From the NCBI RefSeq assembly GCF_000241305.1, contig NZ_BAEH01000077.1:1-64000 (forward strand): 64,000 bases of DNA. Reading direction: 5' to 3'. This stretch comes from Gordonia effusa NBRC 100432. Its GTDB lineage: Bacteria > Actinomycetota > Actinomycetes > Mycobacteriales > Mycobacteriaceae. A program made the translations under genes and the position numbers. The notes beneath the pieces are model-generated. The model saw nothing but the letters and a program-made list of their open reading frames with translations, had not been told where the DNA came from and ran no database searches. Shown here in pieces: positions 35,818 through 45,022 of the stretch; within the stretch, counting starts at the first letter, position 1, and every line of letters starts with the position of its first letter.

Positions 35818-37082
35818 CCGCGTCGCTCCGCGACTACTCCACTCTGGGAGGCAACTTCCCCAGCGTGGTGGTGACCTCTATGGTCGCCACCACATCGCTG
35901 GGCGTCGACCTCGACTCGACGTGGGACGGACTGGTTGCCGGTAAGTCGGGCATTCGCGCACTGACCGATGACTTTGTCACTCAGTACGGCGAGCTCCCCT
36001 GCCGCATCGGCGGGCGCCTGCTGCAAGACCCGTCCGAAGAAGTCACCCGTGTCGAGGCTCGCCGGATGGCGTATGTCGAGCGAATCGCACATGTGATGAG
36101 CAAGCGCCTGTGGGCACAGGCCGGCGAACCGGAGGTCGACAAGGACCGCCTCGCTGTCGTCCTTGGCACCGGCCAAGGCGGCGGCGACGCAATGGTCGAC
36201 GCTGTCAAGGCCATCGAGACCAGTGGTAATTACCGCAAGGTATCTCCGCTCGCGGTGTCGATGGCCATGCCCAACGGACCGGCCGCGGTCACCGGACTCA
36301 ACGTCGGCGCACGCGGCGGTGTGATCACCCCGGTGTCGGCCTGCTCGTCTGGTGCCGAGGCCATCGCCCACGCGTGGCGTCACATCGTGATGGGCGACGC
36401 CGACATGGTTGTCACCGGTGGCGTCGAAGGTCATATCGATGCGATCCCGATCGCGGCGTTCTCGATGATGCGTGCGATGAGCACGCGCAACGACGACCCG
36501 GCGGCGGCTTCGCGGCCGTTCGACAAGGATCGTGACGGATTCGTGTTCGGCGAGGCCGCAGCGATGCTGATCCTCGAACGCGAAGAGCACGCGGTTGCTC
36601 GCGGCGCACATATCCACGCTCGCGTACTCGGCAGCGGCATCACGTCTGACGGTTTCCACCTCGTCGCACCCGACCCCAGCGGTCAGGGCAACGCCCGTGC
36701 GATGGCCCGTGCGATCCAGACCGCCGGACTGACTAAAGCCGACATCGCATTCGTGAACGCACACGCCACTTCGACGTCCATCGGCGACACCGCCGAGGCA
36801 GTCGGAATCAAGTCGGCAATCGGTGACCAGGCTGCGGTGTACGCACCGAAGTCCGCTTTGGGTCACTCCATCGGCGCGGTGGGAGCACTGGAGTCAGTGC
36901 TGACCATCAAGTCGGTTGAAGAAGGCGTTATCCCGCCCACTCTGAACCTGGAAAACCAGGATCCCGAGTGCGACATCGATGTTGTCCACGGCGAAGCTCG
37001 CCACGGCCAGATCGATTACGCCATCAACAACTCGTTCGGATTCGGCGGCCACAACGTGGCAATCGCATTCGGACGCTACTGA
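35814..37082 (+). CDS. kasA: Beta-ketoacyl-ACP synthase, KasA type
   Basis: Condensing enzyme of FAS-II, extending acyl-AcpM with malonyl-AcpM. The 422-residue protein has the Cys-His-His triad of elongating KAS enzymes: [26 protein letters not shown] and the [15 protein letters not shown] block. [16 protein letters not shown] and the C-terminal [10 protein letters not shown] are also conserved. In mycobacteria a second synthase (kasB) follows; here accD6 follows directly after 52 bp, so a single KAS seems to serve the cluster. Confidence 0.95.
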   Translation: MTASLRDYSTLGGNFPSVVVTSMVATTSLGVDLDSTWDGLVAGKSGIRALTDDFVTQYGELPCRIGGRLLQDPSEEVTRVEARRMAYVERIAHVMSKRLWAQAGEPEVDKDRLAVVLGTGQGGGDAMVDAVKAIETSGNYRKVSPLAVSMAMPNGPAAVTGLNVGARGGVITPVSACSSGAEAIAHAWRHIVMGDADMVVTGGVEGHIDAIPIAAFSMMRAMSTRNDDPAAASRPFDKDRDGFVFGEAAAMLILEREEHAVARGAHIHARVLGSGITSDGFHLVAPDPSGQGNARAMARAIQTAGLTKADIAFVNAHATSTSIGDTAEAVGIKSAIGDQAAVYAPKSALGHSIGAVGALESVLTIKSVEEGVIPPTLNLENQDPECDIDVVHGEARHGQIDYAINNSFGFGGHNVAIAFGRY

Positions 37083-37134
37083 ATCCCACCACGCGATAGT
37101 CACCCAGCTACACCCACAGATACAGGAGAGAGCG

Positions 37135-38586
37135 ATGACCACATTGGCTCCCATCACCGGCCATGAGGAAGCGGCAGATCCCCGAGATCCGCTGTTGCGC
37201 TTGACCAACTTCTTCGACGAAGGTTCGATGTCGCTTCTGCACCCCCGCGATAAGTCGGGTGTGCAAGCAGCCATCGGTTTGGTCAACGGTGTTCGCACCG
37301 TCTCGTACTGCACTGACGGCACCGTGATGGGCGGTGCCATGGGTGTGGTTGGGTGTGCCCATATCGTCAATTCGATTGACACCGCCATCGCCGAACAGGC
37401 TCCGGTCGTCGGCATCTGGCATTCGGGCGGCGCCCGTCTCGCCGAAGGCGTCGAAGCACTGCACGCCGTCGGCCAGGTCTTCGAGGCGATGGTTCGCGCT
37501 TCGGGCTATATCCCACAGATTTCCGTCGTCGTCGGCTTTGCCGCCGGCGGTGCGGCATACGGCCCGGCCTTGACCGACGTCGTGATTATGGCGCCTGCCG
37601 GCCGCGTATTCGTCACCGGCCCCGACGTCGTTCGCAGCGTCACCGGCGAGCAGGTCGACATGGAGTCGCTCGGCGGTCCGCTTACCCACGGCAAGAAGTC
37701 CGGCGTCAGCCACATCACCGCCGATTCCGAGCCAGATGCCCTGTGGCGCGCACGTCGCTTGGTGTCTACCTTCAGCCAGCAAGGCCATTTCAACCGCGAG
37801 AAGGCCGAGGCGGGCGACACCGACCTCAAAGCACTGCTCCCCGAGTCCAACCGGCGCGCCTACGACGTCCACCCGGTCATCACCCAACTCCTCGACACCG
37901 AGTTGGCAGCCGACGGCGAGACCGAGATCTCCAGTTTCGAAGAGATCCAGGCGAAATACGCGCCCAACATCGTCGTCGGATTCGGTCGCCTCTCGGGCCG
38001 CAGCGTCGGCGTCATCGCCAACAACCCGCTGCGGATGGGCGGCTGCCTCAACTCGCTGTCCGCGGAGAAGGCCGCACGCTTCGTGCGCCTGTGCGACGCG
38101 TTCGGCATTCCGCTGATCGTCGTCACCGACGTCCCCGGTTACCTGCCCGGCGTCGGGCAGGAGTGGGACGGCGTGGTGCGCCGCGGCGCCAAGTTGCTGC
38201 ATGCGTTCGCCGAGTGCACGGTTCCCCGCGTCACCCTGGTGACCCGCAAGATCTACGGCGGCGCCTACATCGCGATGAACTCACGCGCTCTTGGTGCGAC
38301 GGCCGTATTCGCTTGGCCCGGTTCGGAAGTCGCCGTCATGGGCGCCAAAGCCGCGGTCGGCATCCTGCATAAGAAGGCGCTCGCCGCCGCACCCGACGAC
38401 GAGCGCGAAGCATTGCATGAGCGCCTTGCCGTCGAACACGAGGCTATCGCCGGCGGCGTTGGCCGCGCACAGTCGATCGGCGTCGTCGACGAGATCATCA
38501 ATCCCGCACTGACCCGTTCGAAGATCGCCGAGGCACTTGCTTCGGCACCGGCCCGGCGCGGCCGTCACAAGAACATCCCGTTGTGA
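37135..38586 (+). CDS. accD6: Acyl-CoA carboxylase beta subunit, AccD6 type
   Basis: Carboxyltransferase subunit that makes malonyl-CoA for FAS-II with a biotinylated alpha subunit encoded elsewhere. About 483 residues from ATG 37135 (AGGAGAG 6 bases upstream). Carboxyltransferase landmarks are GGAMGVVGCAHIVNSIDTA, WHSGGARLAEGVEALHAVGQ (oxyanion site), GFAAGGAAYGPALTDVVIM and, in the second half, VTDVPGYLPGVGQEWDGVVRRGAKLL and KIYGGAYIAMNS. The frame is open back to 36979 only by overlap with kasA. Last gene of the FAS-II cluster. Confidence 0.95.
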   Translation: MTTLAPITGHEEAADPRDPLLRLTNFFDEGSMSLLHPRDKSGVQAAIGLVNGVRTVSYCTDGTVMGGAMGVVGCAHIVNSIDTAIAEQAPVVGIWHSGGARLAEGVEALHAVGQVFEAMVRASGYIPQISVVVGFAAGGAAYGPALTDVVIMAPAGRVFVTGPDVVRSVTGEQVDMESLGGPLTHGKKSGVSHITADSEPDALWRARRLVSTFSQQGHFNREKAEAGDTDLKALLPESNRRAYDVHPVITQLLDTELAADGETEISSFEEIQAKYAPNIVVGFGRLSGRSVGVIANNPLRMGGCLNSLSAEKAARFVRLCDAFGIPLIVVTDVPGYLPGVGQEWDGVVRRGAKLLHAFAECTVPRVTLVTRKIYGGAYIAMNSRALGATAVFAWPGSEVAVMGAKAAVGILHKKALAAAPDDEREALHERLAVEHEAIAGGVGRAQSIGVVDEIINPALTRSKIAEALASAPARRGRHKNIPL

Positions 38587-38703
38587 GTTAACTACTCACC
38601 GACTGATCGTGGCCCTCGGCAGAATTGTCGGGGGCCACGTTGTGTCTGCCGACTGGAGTCAGTGCGCTGGACGCCGCCGAGGGAACAATTCCCCCGCACA
38701 GCG

Positions 38704-39321
38704 TCAGGAGGCAGAATTCAGTCCTGCCGACAAACTTTCCACCCGCGCGGCAACCATCGTTACCCACTCCCCGACCATCACATCATCGTCGATGGAAACA
38801 GGTTGCGCGCCAAGGAATTGCGGCATCATCCGATGCGCGAACAGTGCATTGAGCGCCACCGCGGCGACGGCGTGCGCGACCTCCCGGTCGGCGTGCGGGA
38901 CACGGCGCAAGATCCATTCGGTCATCCCCACATACGACTCTCCCAGCAGTTTCGTCAGGGTCTCGGCGAGCTTTCGCGGCCGATCACGCAGCTCCGACGA
39001 CACGATCCGCAGCAACTGCGCTTCCTCGTCGATCACGCTCAGCGTGTAGCGGCAGAGCACCGTCAACTCCGCTCGAAGATCGGTCAACCCTTCGAAGATC
39101 TGCCGAATGTCGCGCAACGCGCTCATCCGATCAAGTTGCCGGTCGATTCCCGCTTCGAGCAGGCTCTCCTTGGAACGGAAGTGGTGATAAAGCCCGCCCG
39201 AACCCGGCGTAAGGCCAGCGGCCGCCTCGATCTGCGCGACGCTCGTCGCGCGATAACCCTGCTCGCCGAATAGACGCATCGCCTCGTCGATCAGTCGGTC
39301 CCGGGTGGCCAAAGAGCCCAT
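38704..39321 (-). CDS. TetR-family regulator of the divergent P450 operon
   Basis: 205 residues with a standard TetR N-terminal HTH (RDRLIDEAMRLFGEQGYRATSVAQIEAAAGLTPGSGGLYHHFRSKESLLEAGI) and a TetR_C ligand domain. It is divergent from the P450/ABC1-kinase pair, and two near-identical palindromes occupy the 76-bp gap between the start codons. The simplest reading is a repressor that autoregulates and controls the P450 operon in response to its substrate. It is convergent with accD6, with 117 bp between the stops holding nothing I recognise. Confidence 0.9.
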   Translation of the reverse strand: MGSLATRDRLIDEAMRLFGEQGYRATSVAQIEAAAGLTPGSGGLYHHFRSKESLLEAGIDRQLDRMSALRDIRQIFEGLTDLRAELTVLCRYTLSVIDEEAQLLRIVSSELRDRPRKLAETLTKLLGESYVGMTEWILRRVPHADREVAHAVAAVALNALFAHRMMPQFLGAQPVSIDDDVMVGEWVTMVAARVESLSAGLNSAS

Positions 39322-39330
39322 TGACGCCTC

Positions 39331-39346
39331 CTAAGTGCTCACTTAG
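39331..39346. promoter_or_regulatory. TetR operator, copy 1 (CTAAGTG-CT-CACTTAG)
   Basis: 7-bp perfect arms around 2 bp, 10 bp upstream of the TetR start. Shares CTAAGTG/CACTTAG half-sites with copy 2, whose centre is 35 bp away. Confidence 0.85.
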
Positions 39347-39364
39347 TATAGCCACAGCAGGCGT

Positions 39365-39382
39365 CCTAAGTGAACACTTAGG
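39365..39382. promoter_or_regulatory. TetR operator, copy 2 (CCTAAGTG-AA-CACTTAGG)
   Basis: 8-bp perfect arms around 2 bp, ending 15 bp before the P450 start. It would overlap the P450 promoter or its ribosome binding site (GAAGGAGG). Confidence 0.87.
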
Positions 39383-39397
39383 CGAAGGAGGACAGCC

Positions 39398-40549
39398 GTG
39401 ACCGATATTGCCGAGCTACCGACGGCACGACCCGATGCCGTGCGTTTCGACGACGTCAACCGGGCCTGGATCATCTCCGGCTACCACGAGGCGCGCGCTG
39501 TCCTCACGGGCACCGGATGGTCGAGCGATCCGCTTGCGTCGCAAGCGAATCGTGATGCAGCCGCCGAGATTGGCCTCACCGAATCCCCCCTCGCGCAAAC
39601 CATGCTGCTGCTCGACGGCCCCGAGCACACCCGGGTCCGCAACTCACTTCGCGATGTCTTCACCCCCAGTTATATCGCGCAGTTGCGCCCCGCCATCGAA
39701 TCCATCGCCGGCGACATCGTTGACTCAGTTCCCGCGGACGAACCCTTCGACTTCATGACACAGCTGGCGCAACCATTTCCGGTCACGGTCATCTCGGAAT
39801 GGCTCGGCCTAGACCTGGAAACGGCCACCACTCTGCTGCGCGAAGCTCCCAAGCTCATTCGCGCATTGGACACCGTGCTTGATCCGACAACAATCGCCGA
39901 TACGGCTGCTTCGTTTACGTCACTGGTCGCCGAATTCCTTCCGTTGGCCGCCCTACGTCGCGCCGAACCGCAGGACGATCTGCTCAGTCTGCTCGCCACC
40001 GACCCGGCGCTCACCCTCGACGAGGTAGTCGTCAACGCAATACTGCTCGCCATCGCGGGTCACGAAACAACCGCAAATCTGTTGGGGGGAGCCGTAGTTC
40101 GTCTCTTCGGTCGAACAGGTCACCGTCGGCCGATCGATGATCTCGACGTCGACGACCCGCGCATCGTGACCGAGCTGCTTCGGCTCGACGGTCCCGCGCA
40201 GTCGCTGATGCGCGTCGCAACCCAGTCGCACACGATCAACGAATACGTCATCTCGCCGGGCGACACCGTCGTCATCGAGATCGCCGCAGCCAACCGAGAT
40301 CCCGGTGTGTTCGAGGAGCCCGAGAGGTTCCGAGTAGACCGTAGCCGCCGCGCCCCGCATCTATCTTTCGGTTTCGGCGCCCATCGATGCATCGGCGCCG
40401 CACTCGCGCAGCTGGAAATCACTGTGGCACTTCAACTTCTTCTTCAGCGCGACGCCGAGGTCGTCGGCAATCCGGAGATGCGTGACTCAATAATATTGCG
40501 CGGCCTGACTTCAGTGCCGATGGTCTTTCACAAGGGAGCAACTCGATGA
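39398..40549 (+). CDS. Cytochrome P450
   Basis: Heme monooxygenase of 383 residues, near the normal bacterial length. The I-helix oxygen motif is IAGHETT near residue 221, the K-helix ExxR is ELLRLDGP, and the heme ligand is Cys331 in FGFGAHRCIG. The MLLLDGPEHTRVRNSLRDVFTP block is the usual C-helix region. GTG start with GAAGGAGG upstream. No ferredoxin or reductase gene is nearby, so electron partners are encoded elsewhere. Its stop overlaps the start of the ABC1-kinase gene (ATGA). The substrate is unknown. Confidence 0.95.
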   Translation: MTDIAELPTARPDAVRFDDVNRAWIISGYHEARAVLTGTGWSSDPLASQANRDAAAEIGLTESPLAQTMLLLDGPEHTRVRNSLRDVFTPSYIAQLRPAIESIAGDIVDSVPADEPFDFMTQLAQPFPVTVISEWLGLDLETATTLLREAPKLIRALDTVLDPTTIADTAASFTSLVAEFLPLAALRRAEPQDDLLSLLATDPALTLDEVVVNAILLAIAGHETTANLLGGAVVRLFGRTGHRRPIDDLDVDDPRIVTELLRLDGPAQSLMRVATQSHTINEYVISPGDTVVIEIAAANRDPGVFEEPERFRVDRSRRAPHLSFGFGAHRCIGAALAQLEITVALQLLLQRDAEVVGNPEMRDSIILRGLTSVPMVFHKGATR

Positions 40550-41997
40550 TCGACGATCAAGTCGTAACCAACGAATCACCGTCGTCCGAGGACCGATTCG
40601 GGCAAGTTCGGGCGGGGCGGGTACGTAGAACAATTCCAGTTGTTGGTTTCGCCGCCCGCGCCGCTGGCGGTCGCCTGGCCGCTGGACTGCGTGCGCGGAC
40701 TGGAGATGCCGACGCTGTCGAAGAGTTCCACCATCGCACCGCCGAGCGATATGCCGAACTACTCGGCCATTCCAAGGGTGTGCTGATGAAGGCCGGACAA
40801 TTGCTTTCGACGTACCAGATGGACGCCTCCGACGCTGGACCGTTCGCGATCTATCAGCAAGCGCTGGAACGACTTCAGGCCGACGCCCCGCCAATGGATC
40901 CGACGACCGCGCGCGAGACTGCCGAAGCAGAGTTCGGTAAACCCATCGACGAACTCTTCGAGCGTTTCTCACCGGAGCCGATCGCTGCCGCATCTATCGG
41001 ACAAGTCCACGAGGCATGGTTGTCTGACGGCACCCATGTGGCGGTCAAGATCCAGTATCCCGGTGTTGCGCAAGCGATTCGAGACGACCTGGCCAACACT
41101 GAGCTCTTGGCGACCTTCATGAAGCTCGGTATGTCGCTGACACCGAAAGCAATGCGCACCGACCAGCGATCGGCAGCGGCCGAGGTCGCCGAACGTATCG
41201 CCGAGGAAGTCGACTATCGACACGAAGCCCGCAATATCACCAGATTCGCCGATCTGTACCGCGGTCATCCAACTATCCGGATCCCCGACGTCGTTCCCGA
41301 GTTGTCGACCTCCCGCGTTCTGACGATGACCTTCCTCGACGGAATCGGTTGGGCGCAAGCACGTTCCGCCGAGCAAGACCTCCGCGATCGCTGGGCTCAG
41401 ACAATCGGGCTATTCGCGTTCGGCGGATACCGGCACGGCAATCTGTTCAACGCCGACCCACATCCGGGCAACTATCGGTTCGGCACCGACGGAACAGTGG
41501 GATTCGTCGACTTCGGCTGTGTCAAACAGTTTCCCGAGTGGGTGCGACGCTGCATTCTGCAGACGTTCCGCGCAACTATCGACGGTGACCGCGACGAGGT
41601 ATTCCGCCTGGCGGGCAACAACGGGTTCGTCCCGACGGACAGTGACCTCACCGCCGATGAGGTATACAGCTGGTGGAGGATGATGTGCGGCACCGTCGTC
41701 GGACCTCAACCACATGCCTTTGTGTCCGACGACAGCGCGAAAGTAATGCGCTCATTTCTCGAAGACGGGCCGGCCGGAGCTGCCGGTCGCAAGATGACCG
41801 TGCCCAGCGATTTCGTCATGCTCGCCCGAATCAACCTGGGCATCGACGCCGTCATGGCCGACCTGGGCGCGAGTATCTACACCCGGGAATTGGCCGACTC
41901 CGTCGACGGGATCGGCACTCCCCGGACCGACGCGTTCAGTCAGCATATGAGTTGGGTACGTGATCGCGGCCTGCGGTTCGGGCTGGATTTCGACTGA
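40546..41997 (+). CDS. ABC1/AarF/UbiB-family atypical kinase
   Basis: 483 residues with all hallmark motifs of the UbiB-like family: GVLMKAGQLLSTY (the KxGQ motif), AAASIGQVHEAWL (A-rich loop), VAVKIQYPG (lysine), EEVDYRHEARN (ExD), NADPHPGNY and FVDFGC (DFG). Such proteins are ATPases/kinases linked to quinone or isoprenoid-lipid metabolism. No membrane helix is obvious at the C-terminus. Strict coupling to a P450 (ATGA overlap) and TetR control suggest it supports the P450 reaction or handles its lipid substrate; that is inference. Confidence 0.92.
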   Translation: MIDDQVVTNESPSSEDRFGQVRAGRVRRTIPVVGFAARAAGGRLAAGLRARTGDADAVEEFHHRTAERYAELLGHSKGVLMKAGQLLSTYQMDASDAGPFAIYQQALERLQADAPPMDPTTARETAEAEFGKPIDELFERFSPEPIAAASIGQVHEAWLSDGTHVAVKIQYPGVAQAIRDDLANTELLATFMKLGMSLTPKAMRTDQRSAAAEVAERIAEEVDYRHEARNITRFADLYRGHPTIRIPDVVPELSTSRVLTMTFLDGIGWAQARSAEQDLRDRWAQTIGLFAFGGYRHGNLFNADPHPGNYRFGTDGTVGFVDFGCVKQFPEWVRRCILQTFRATIDGDRDEVFRLAGNNGFVPTDSDLTADEVYSWWRMMCGTVVGPQPHAFVSDDSAKVMRSFLEDGPAGAAGRKMTVPSDFVMLARINLGIDAVMADLGASIYTRELADSVDGIGTPRTDAFSQHMSWVRDRGLRFGLDFD

Positions 41998-42135
41998 CGC
42001 GGATCAGGACTCGCTACCCCACCCCTCACCATTGACCGCCACCACAAACGCGTAGAGCTCTACTCGCGACCGCACGGCGCAACCGGACAACCATCGGAGA
42101 TGTCCCCAATAGCGCAGTTCGTCAAGGAGCCCACG

Positions 42136-44262
42136 ATGGCCGACAGTGTGACGGTCCTACAGGACGTCGGAAGCAGCGGAAAAACACTCGCGATCCTCGG
42201 CGACGGATTTGCCGCGGGCAGCGACCAAACCACCTACAACAACTATGTCCGCGATGTCGTACTGAAGCAGGTCTTCGGATCGGGCTATTACAACGAGGAC
42301 GCCGCAGCTTGGAATATCCGCCGCGTGAATCTGGAATCGGTGCACTCCGGTGCCAGTACGCGCACCTGGAACCTCCAAGGCACACCCAGCAACCTCGCCG
42401 ACGACACCTTCACCGAGAATATCTTCAACACCTCACTCGGCATCATCTCCAATGGCGAATGGTGGCATAACTGGTTCGAGAACGGCACCAACACCGCCAG
42501 CCGCATCGACGCCGCGCTGGCCAAGTGGGCTCCGGGCGCGGATTTCACGCTCATCATCGTCAACTCGACACTGCCCGGCGGACTCCGTACCGGATCGGTG
42601 CTGAAGGTAACCACCCAAGAGAATTGGGCGACGATCGCCCACGAAATGGGCCACGGTTTCGGCAATCTCGCCGATGAGTACAGTGCGAGCGGCAAAGGCG
42701 CCTTCACCCTCAGCGACCCGGGTCGGGTGAATGTCACGACGTCGACCAAACGCTCCTCGGTGAAATGGAAGCAATTCATCGCCGGAGCCACGCCCGTTCC
42801 AACGGGACTGGGCACCGCGGCGGGTTGGACCGTCGGCACCAAACCGGCAGGTTGGGACGATGCCGCCGACGCCGGCCTGTTCGAGGGCGGCCACACCTAT
42901 GAAACCGGAATCTTCCGCCCCGTCATCAACTGCCGGATGAACAGCAATACCCCCGACTTCTGCCCGATCTGCTACACCGAACTGAAAGACACCCACCACC
43001 ACACCGCGGCGCATTCTTTTACCCGTACGGTTCCCGGTCGATTCACGTCGAAACTGGGTTCGGAATTCATCGGCGTCGAGAATCGCGCACTCACCGTGTA
43101 CCGAGCAACCGACACCAGATGGGAACATAAACACACGACCGCCGCCATCGTCCCGGGGTCATGGGAAATCCGTCCGGGCGATCAGTATTGGGCCGGTGAT
43201 TTCGACGGCGACGGCCGCGACGAACTCGTCGTCTTCAACTCGACCGATTGGGTATTCCCCTATCTCGCACTGATCAAGGTCAACACCGATGGCACCACGC
43301 GAGTTCTCGCCCGCTACGACGGCGACATTCCCGGCTGGGGCGGATTCGCACGCCACGACACTTTCCTGGTCGGCGACTTCGACGGCGACGGCCGCGACGA
43401 TCTCCTCGTCGTCAACCTCGACGACTGGTCGATGCCCTATGTCGCCACCCTCATCTCAAGTGGATCGGGCTTCACCCAGACCAGGCGTTACGACGGTGAC
43501 ATCCCCGGCTGGGGCGGTCTGGCCCGACACGACGAGATCATGGTCGCCGACGTCGGGGGCACCGGACAAGACGACCTGCTGATCTGGAACTCGCAAGACT
43601 GGTCGAGCGAGTACCTGGGCCTCTTCCGCAACCAACGCGGTTCGTTCCGGTGCATCCGACTGTGGGAGGACGACATCGCGGGGTGGGGCGGCTTCGCTCG
43701 CAACGATCGGTTCTTCGTCGGCGATTTCAAGGGTGATGGCAAAGAAGATCTGTACATCTTCAACGGATCAGACTGGGCCAACCCCTATCTCGCGATGTTC
43801 CGTTCGACCGGCAGCGACTTCTCGTTCGTCCGAATATTCGACGGCGACGTGCCCGGTTGGGGTGGCATGCGCAGCCACGACCGCTTCCTGCCCGCCGATC
43901 TCACCGGCGATGGCAAAGTCGATCTCTTCGCCTGGAATTCGGCGGACTGGTCTCATAACTACGCCGGCCGGATGATCTCTACCGGCAGCGATTTGCACGC
44001 GGATTTCCGCGAAGACTGGATCGGCGAATGGCATCTGGGTGACGGCGATCGATTCGATCGGGTGCCATCGCGAGAACGGCTGCGCCCCCGAACCGCCGTC
44101 TCCGAGGCGATCATCATCGGACCGGTGACGGTGAAAGGTCCCGATCGAATCCTCGCGCATAACGCTGCCTGGCTCGGAACGTTCACCGGCACGACGCCGC
44201 TGGTAATGACGAATATCTACAACCGCTGGATACACAACTACCGGTTCGGCCGGAACTGGTAA
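42136..44262 (+). CDS. M64 (IgA-peptidase-like) metallopeptidase with five FG-GAP repeats
   Basis: About 708 residues from ATG 42136 (AAGGAG 7 bases upstream). The peptidase domain opens with KTLAILGDGFAAGSD, has the zinc motif HEMGH at 169-173 followed by GNLADEY (third ligand Glu/Asp region), and the family-specific NCRMNSNTPDFCPICY. Residues about 345-640 form five repeats of about 60 residues with calcium-loop-like DFDGDGRDEL and GWGGFARHD motifs, predicted beta-propeller blades. No signal peptide is visible in either start choice, which is unexpected for a protein of this architecture; a non-classical route or a cytoplasmic role is possible. Confidence 0.85.
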   Translation: MADSVTVLQDVGSSGKTLAILGDGFAAGSDQTTYNNYVRDVVLKQVFGSGYYNEDAAAWNIRRVNLESVHSGASTRTWNLQGTPSNLADDTFTENIFNTSLGIISNGEWWHNWFENGTNTASRIDAALAKWAPGADFTLIIVNSTLPGGLRTGSVLKVTTQENWATIAHEMGHGFGNLADEYSASGKGAFTLSDPGRVNVTTSTKRSSVKWKQFIAGATPVPTGLGTAAGWTVGTKPAGWDDAADAGLFEGGHTYETGIFRPVINCRMNSNTPDFCPICYTELKDTHHHTAAHSFTRTVPGRFTSKLGSEFIGVENRALTVYRATDTRWEHKHTTAAIVPGSWEIRPGDQYWAGDFDGDGRDELVVFNSTDWVFPYLALIKVNTDGTTRVLARYDGDIPGWGGFARHDTFLVGDFDGDGRDDLLVVNLDDWSMPYVATLISSGSGFTQTRRYDGDIPGWGGLARHDEIMVADVGGTGQDDLLIWNSQDWSSEYLGLFRNQRGSFRCIRLWEDDIAGWGGFARNDRFFVGDFKGDGKEDLYIFNGSDWANPYLAMFRSTGSDFSFVRIFDGDVPGWGGMRSHDRFLPADLTGDGKVDLFAWNSADWSHNYAGRMISTGSDLHADFREDWIGEWHLGDGDRFDRVPSRERLRPRTAVSEAIIIGPVTVKGPDRILAHNAAWLGTFTGTTPLVMTNIYNRWIHNYRFGRNW

Positions 44263-44292
44263 CCACATCACTTACTCGAAAAGAGCGTCACA

Positions 44293-45018
44293 ATGAACGA
44301 GCACATCGAATACCCACGAAAGAATCTCGACCGAGAGCCGTCCGGCGGCGCGTATCCGGATGGCTTTCCACGAAATCTCCGCAAAGACGGGCTCACGCCC
44401 GCGGCGGCGCGGAGAGAACAGACGGGACGTGCCAAGCCCAGCGTCGAGGCGTCCCTCGCACTGCACGGCCCACCGAACAGACGTAAGAACCGGGGACCCC
44501 AGGTGCCAATTCACCAGGCAGATAACTCATCGTCACAGAGCCTGCGACTACGACTTCAAGTGCGCGGCAAGCGAATTGACGTCCTGAATAGCAACGTCGT
44601 CGACGTCGGGCCGTCTACCGCGCCGACCGTCCGTGGCACATCATTCCTCGAAGTTCGAGCCAATAATCTCGTCGTGGCACTGGCGCCTCTGCCTGATCCG
44701 GGACTCAGCGTCGGCATCCCCGACTCACGCGATAGCGCCGAAGAATTCCGTGGGCACCGCATCGTCGAGGACGACACATGGGAAGTCGCGGTTCGGATTC
44801 CCATCGAGGTACTGACCGAACGCGGCGACGGCGAACTGTCGGTTTCGATTTACACCGCAACCGAACAACTGGTACTGGATACCGCACCAGACACCCCGCT
44901 GAGCCGACGCTCGCGACGCGTAGAAGAAATAGCGGCTGGTGGGCCACTGCGCGTCGCCGACCTACCGGGTGCGCCGACGACGGACGATCGCAAACGGCCG
45001 GACACCACAACCTCTTAG
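44293..45018 (+). CDS. Uncharacterised protein downstream of the M64 peptidase
   Basis: 241 residues, not recognised. The first 80 are polar and basic, probably unstructured (EPSGGAYPDGFPRNLRKDG, REQTGRAKPS). Residues about 85-185 alternate hydrophobic positions in a beta-sandwich-like way (LRLRLQVRGKRIDVLNS, TWEVAVRIPIEVL, GELSVSIYTATEQLVLD). The tail is charged. It has no signal peptide or membrane helix. It begins 30 bp after the peptidase stop on the same strand and is preceded by an A/G-rich stretch, so co-transcription is likely and a partner, inhibitor or targeting role is conceivable. Confidence 0.7.
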   Translation: MNEHIEYPRKNLDREPSGGAYPDGFPRNLRKDGLTPAAARREQTGRAKPSVEASLALHGPPNRRKNRGPQVPIHQADNSSSQSLRLRLQVRGKRIDVLNSNVVDVGPSTAPTVRGTSFLEVRANNLVVALAPLPDPGLSVGIPDSRDSAEEFRGHRIVEDDTWEVAVRIPIEVLTERGDGELSVSIYTATEQLVLDTAPDTPLSRRSRRVEEIAAGGPLRVADLPGAPTTDDRKRPDTTTS

Positions 45019-45022
45019 TGTT

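Noticed and set aside
35730-38202. Long minus-strand frames opposite kasA and accD6
   Set aside because: Both are antisense to well-supported FAS-II genes and show no family features.
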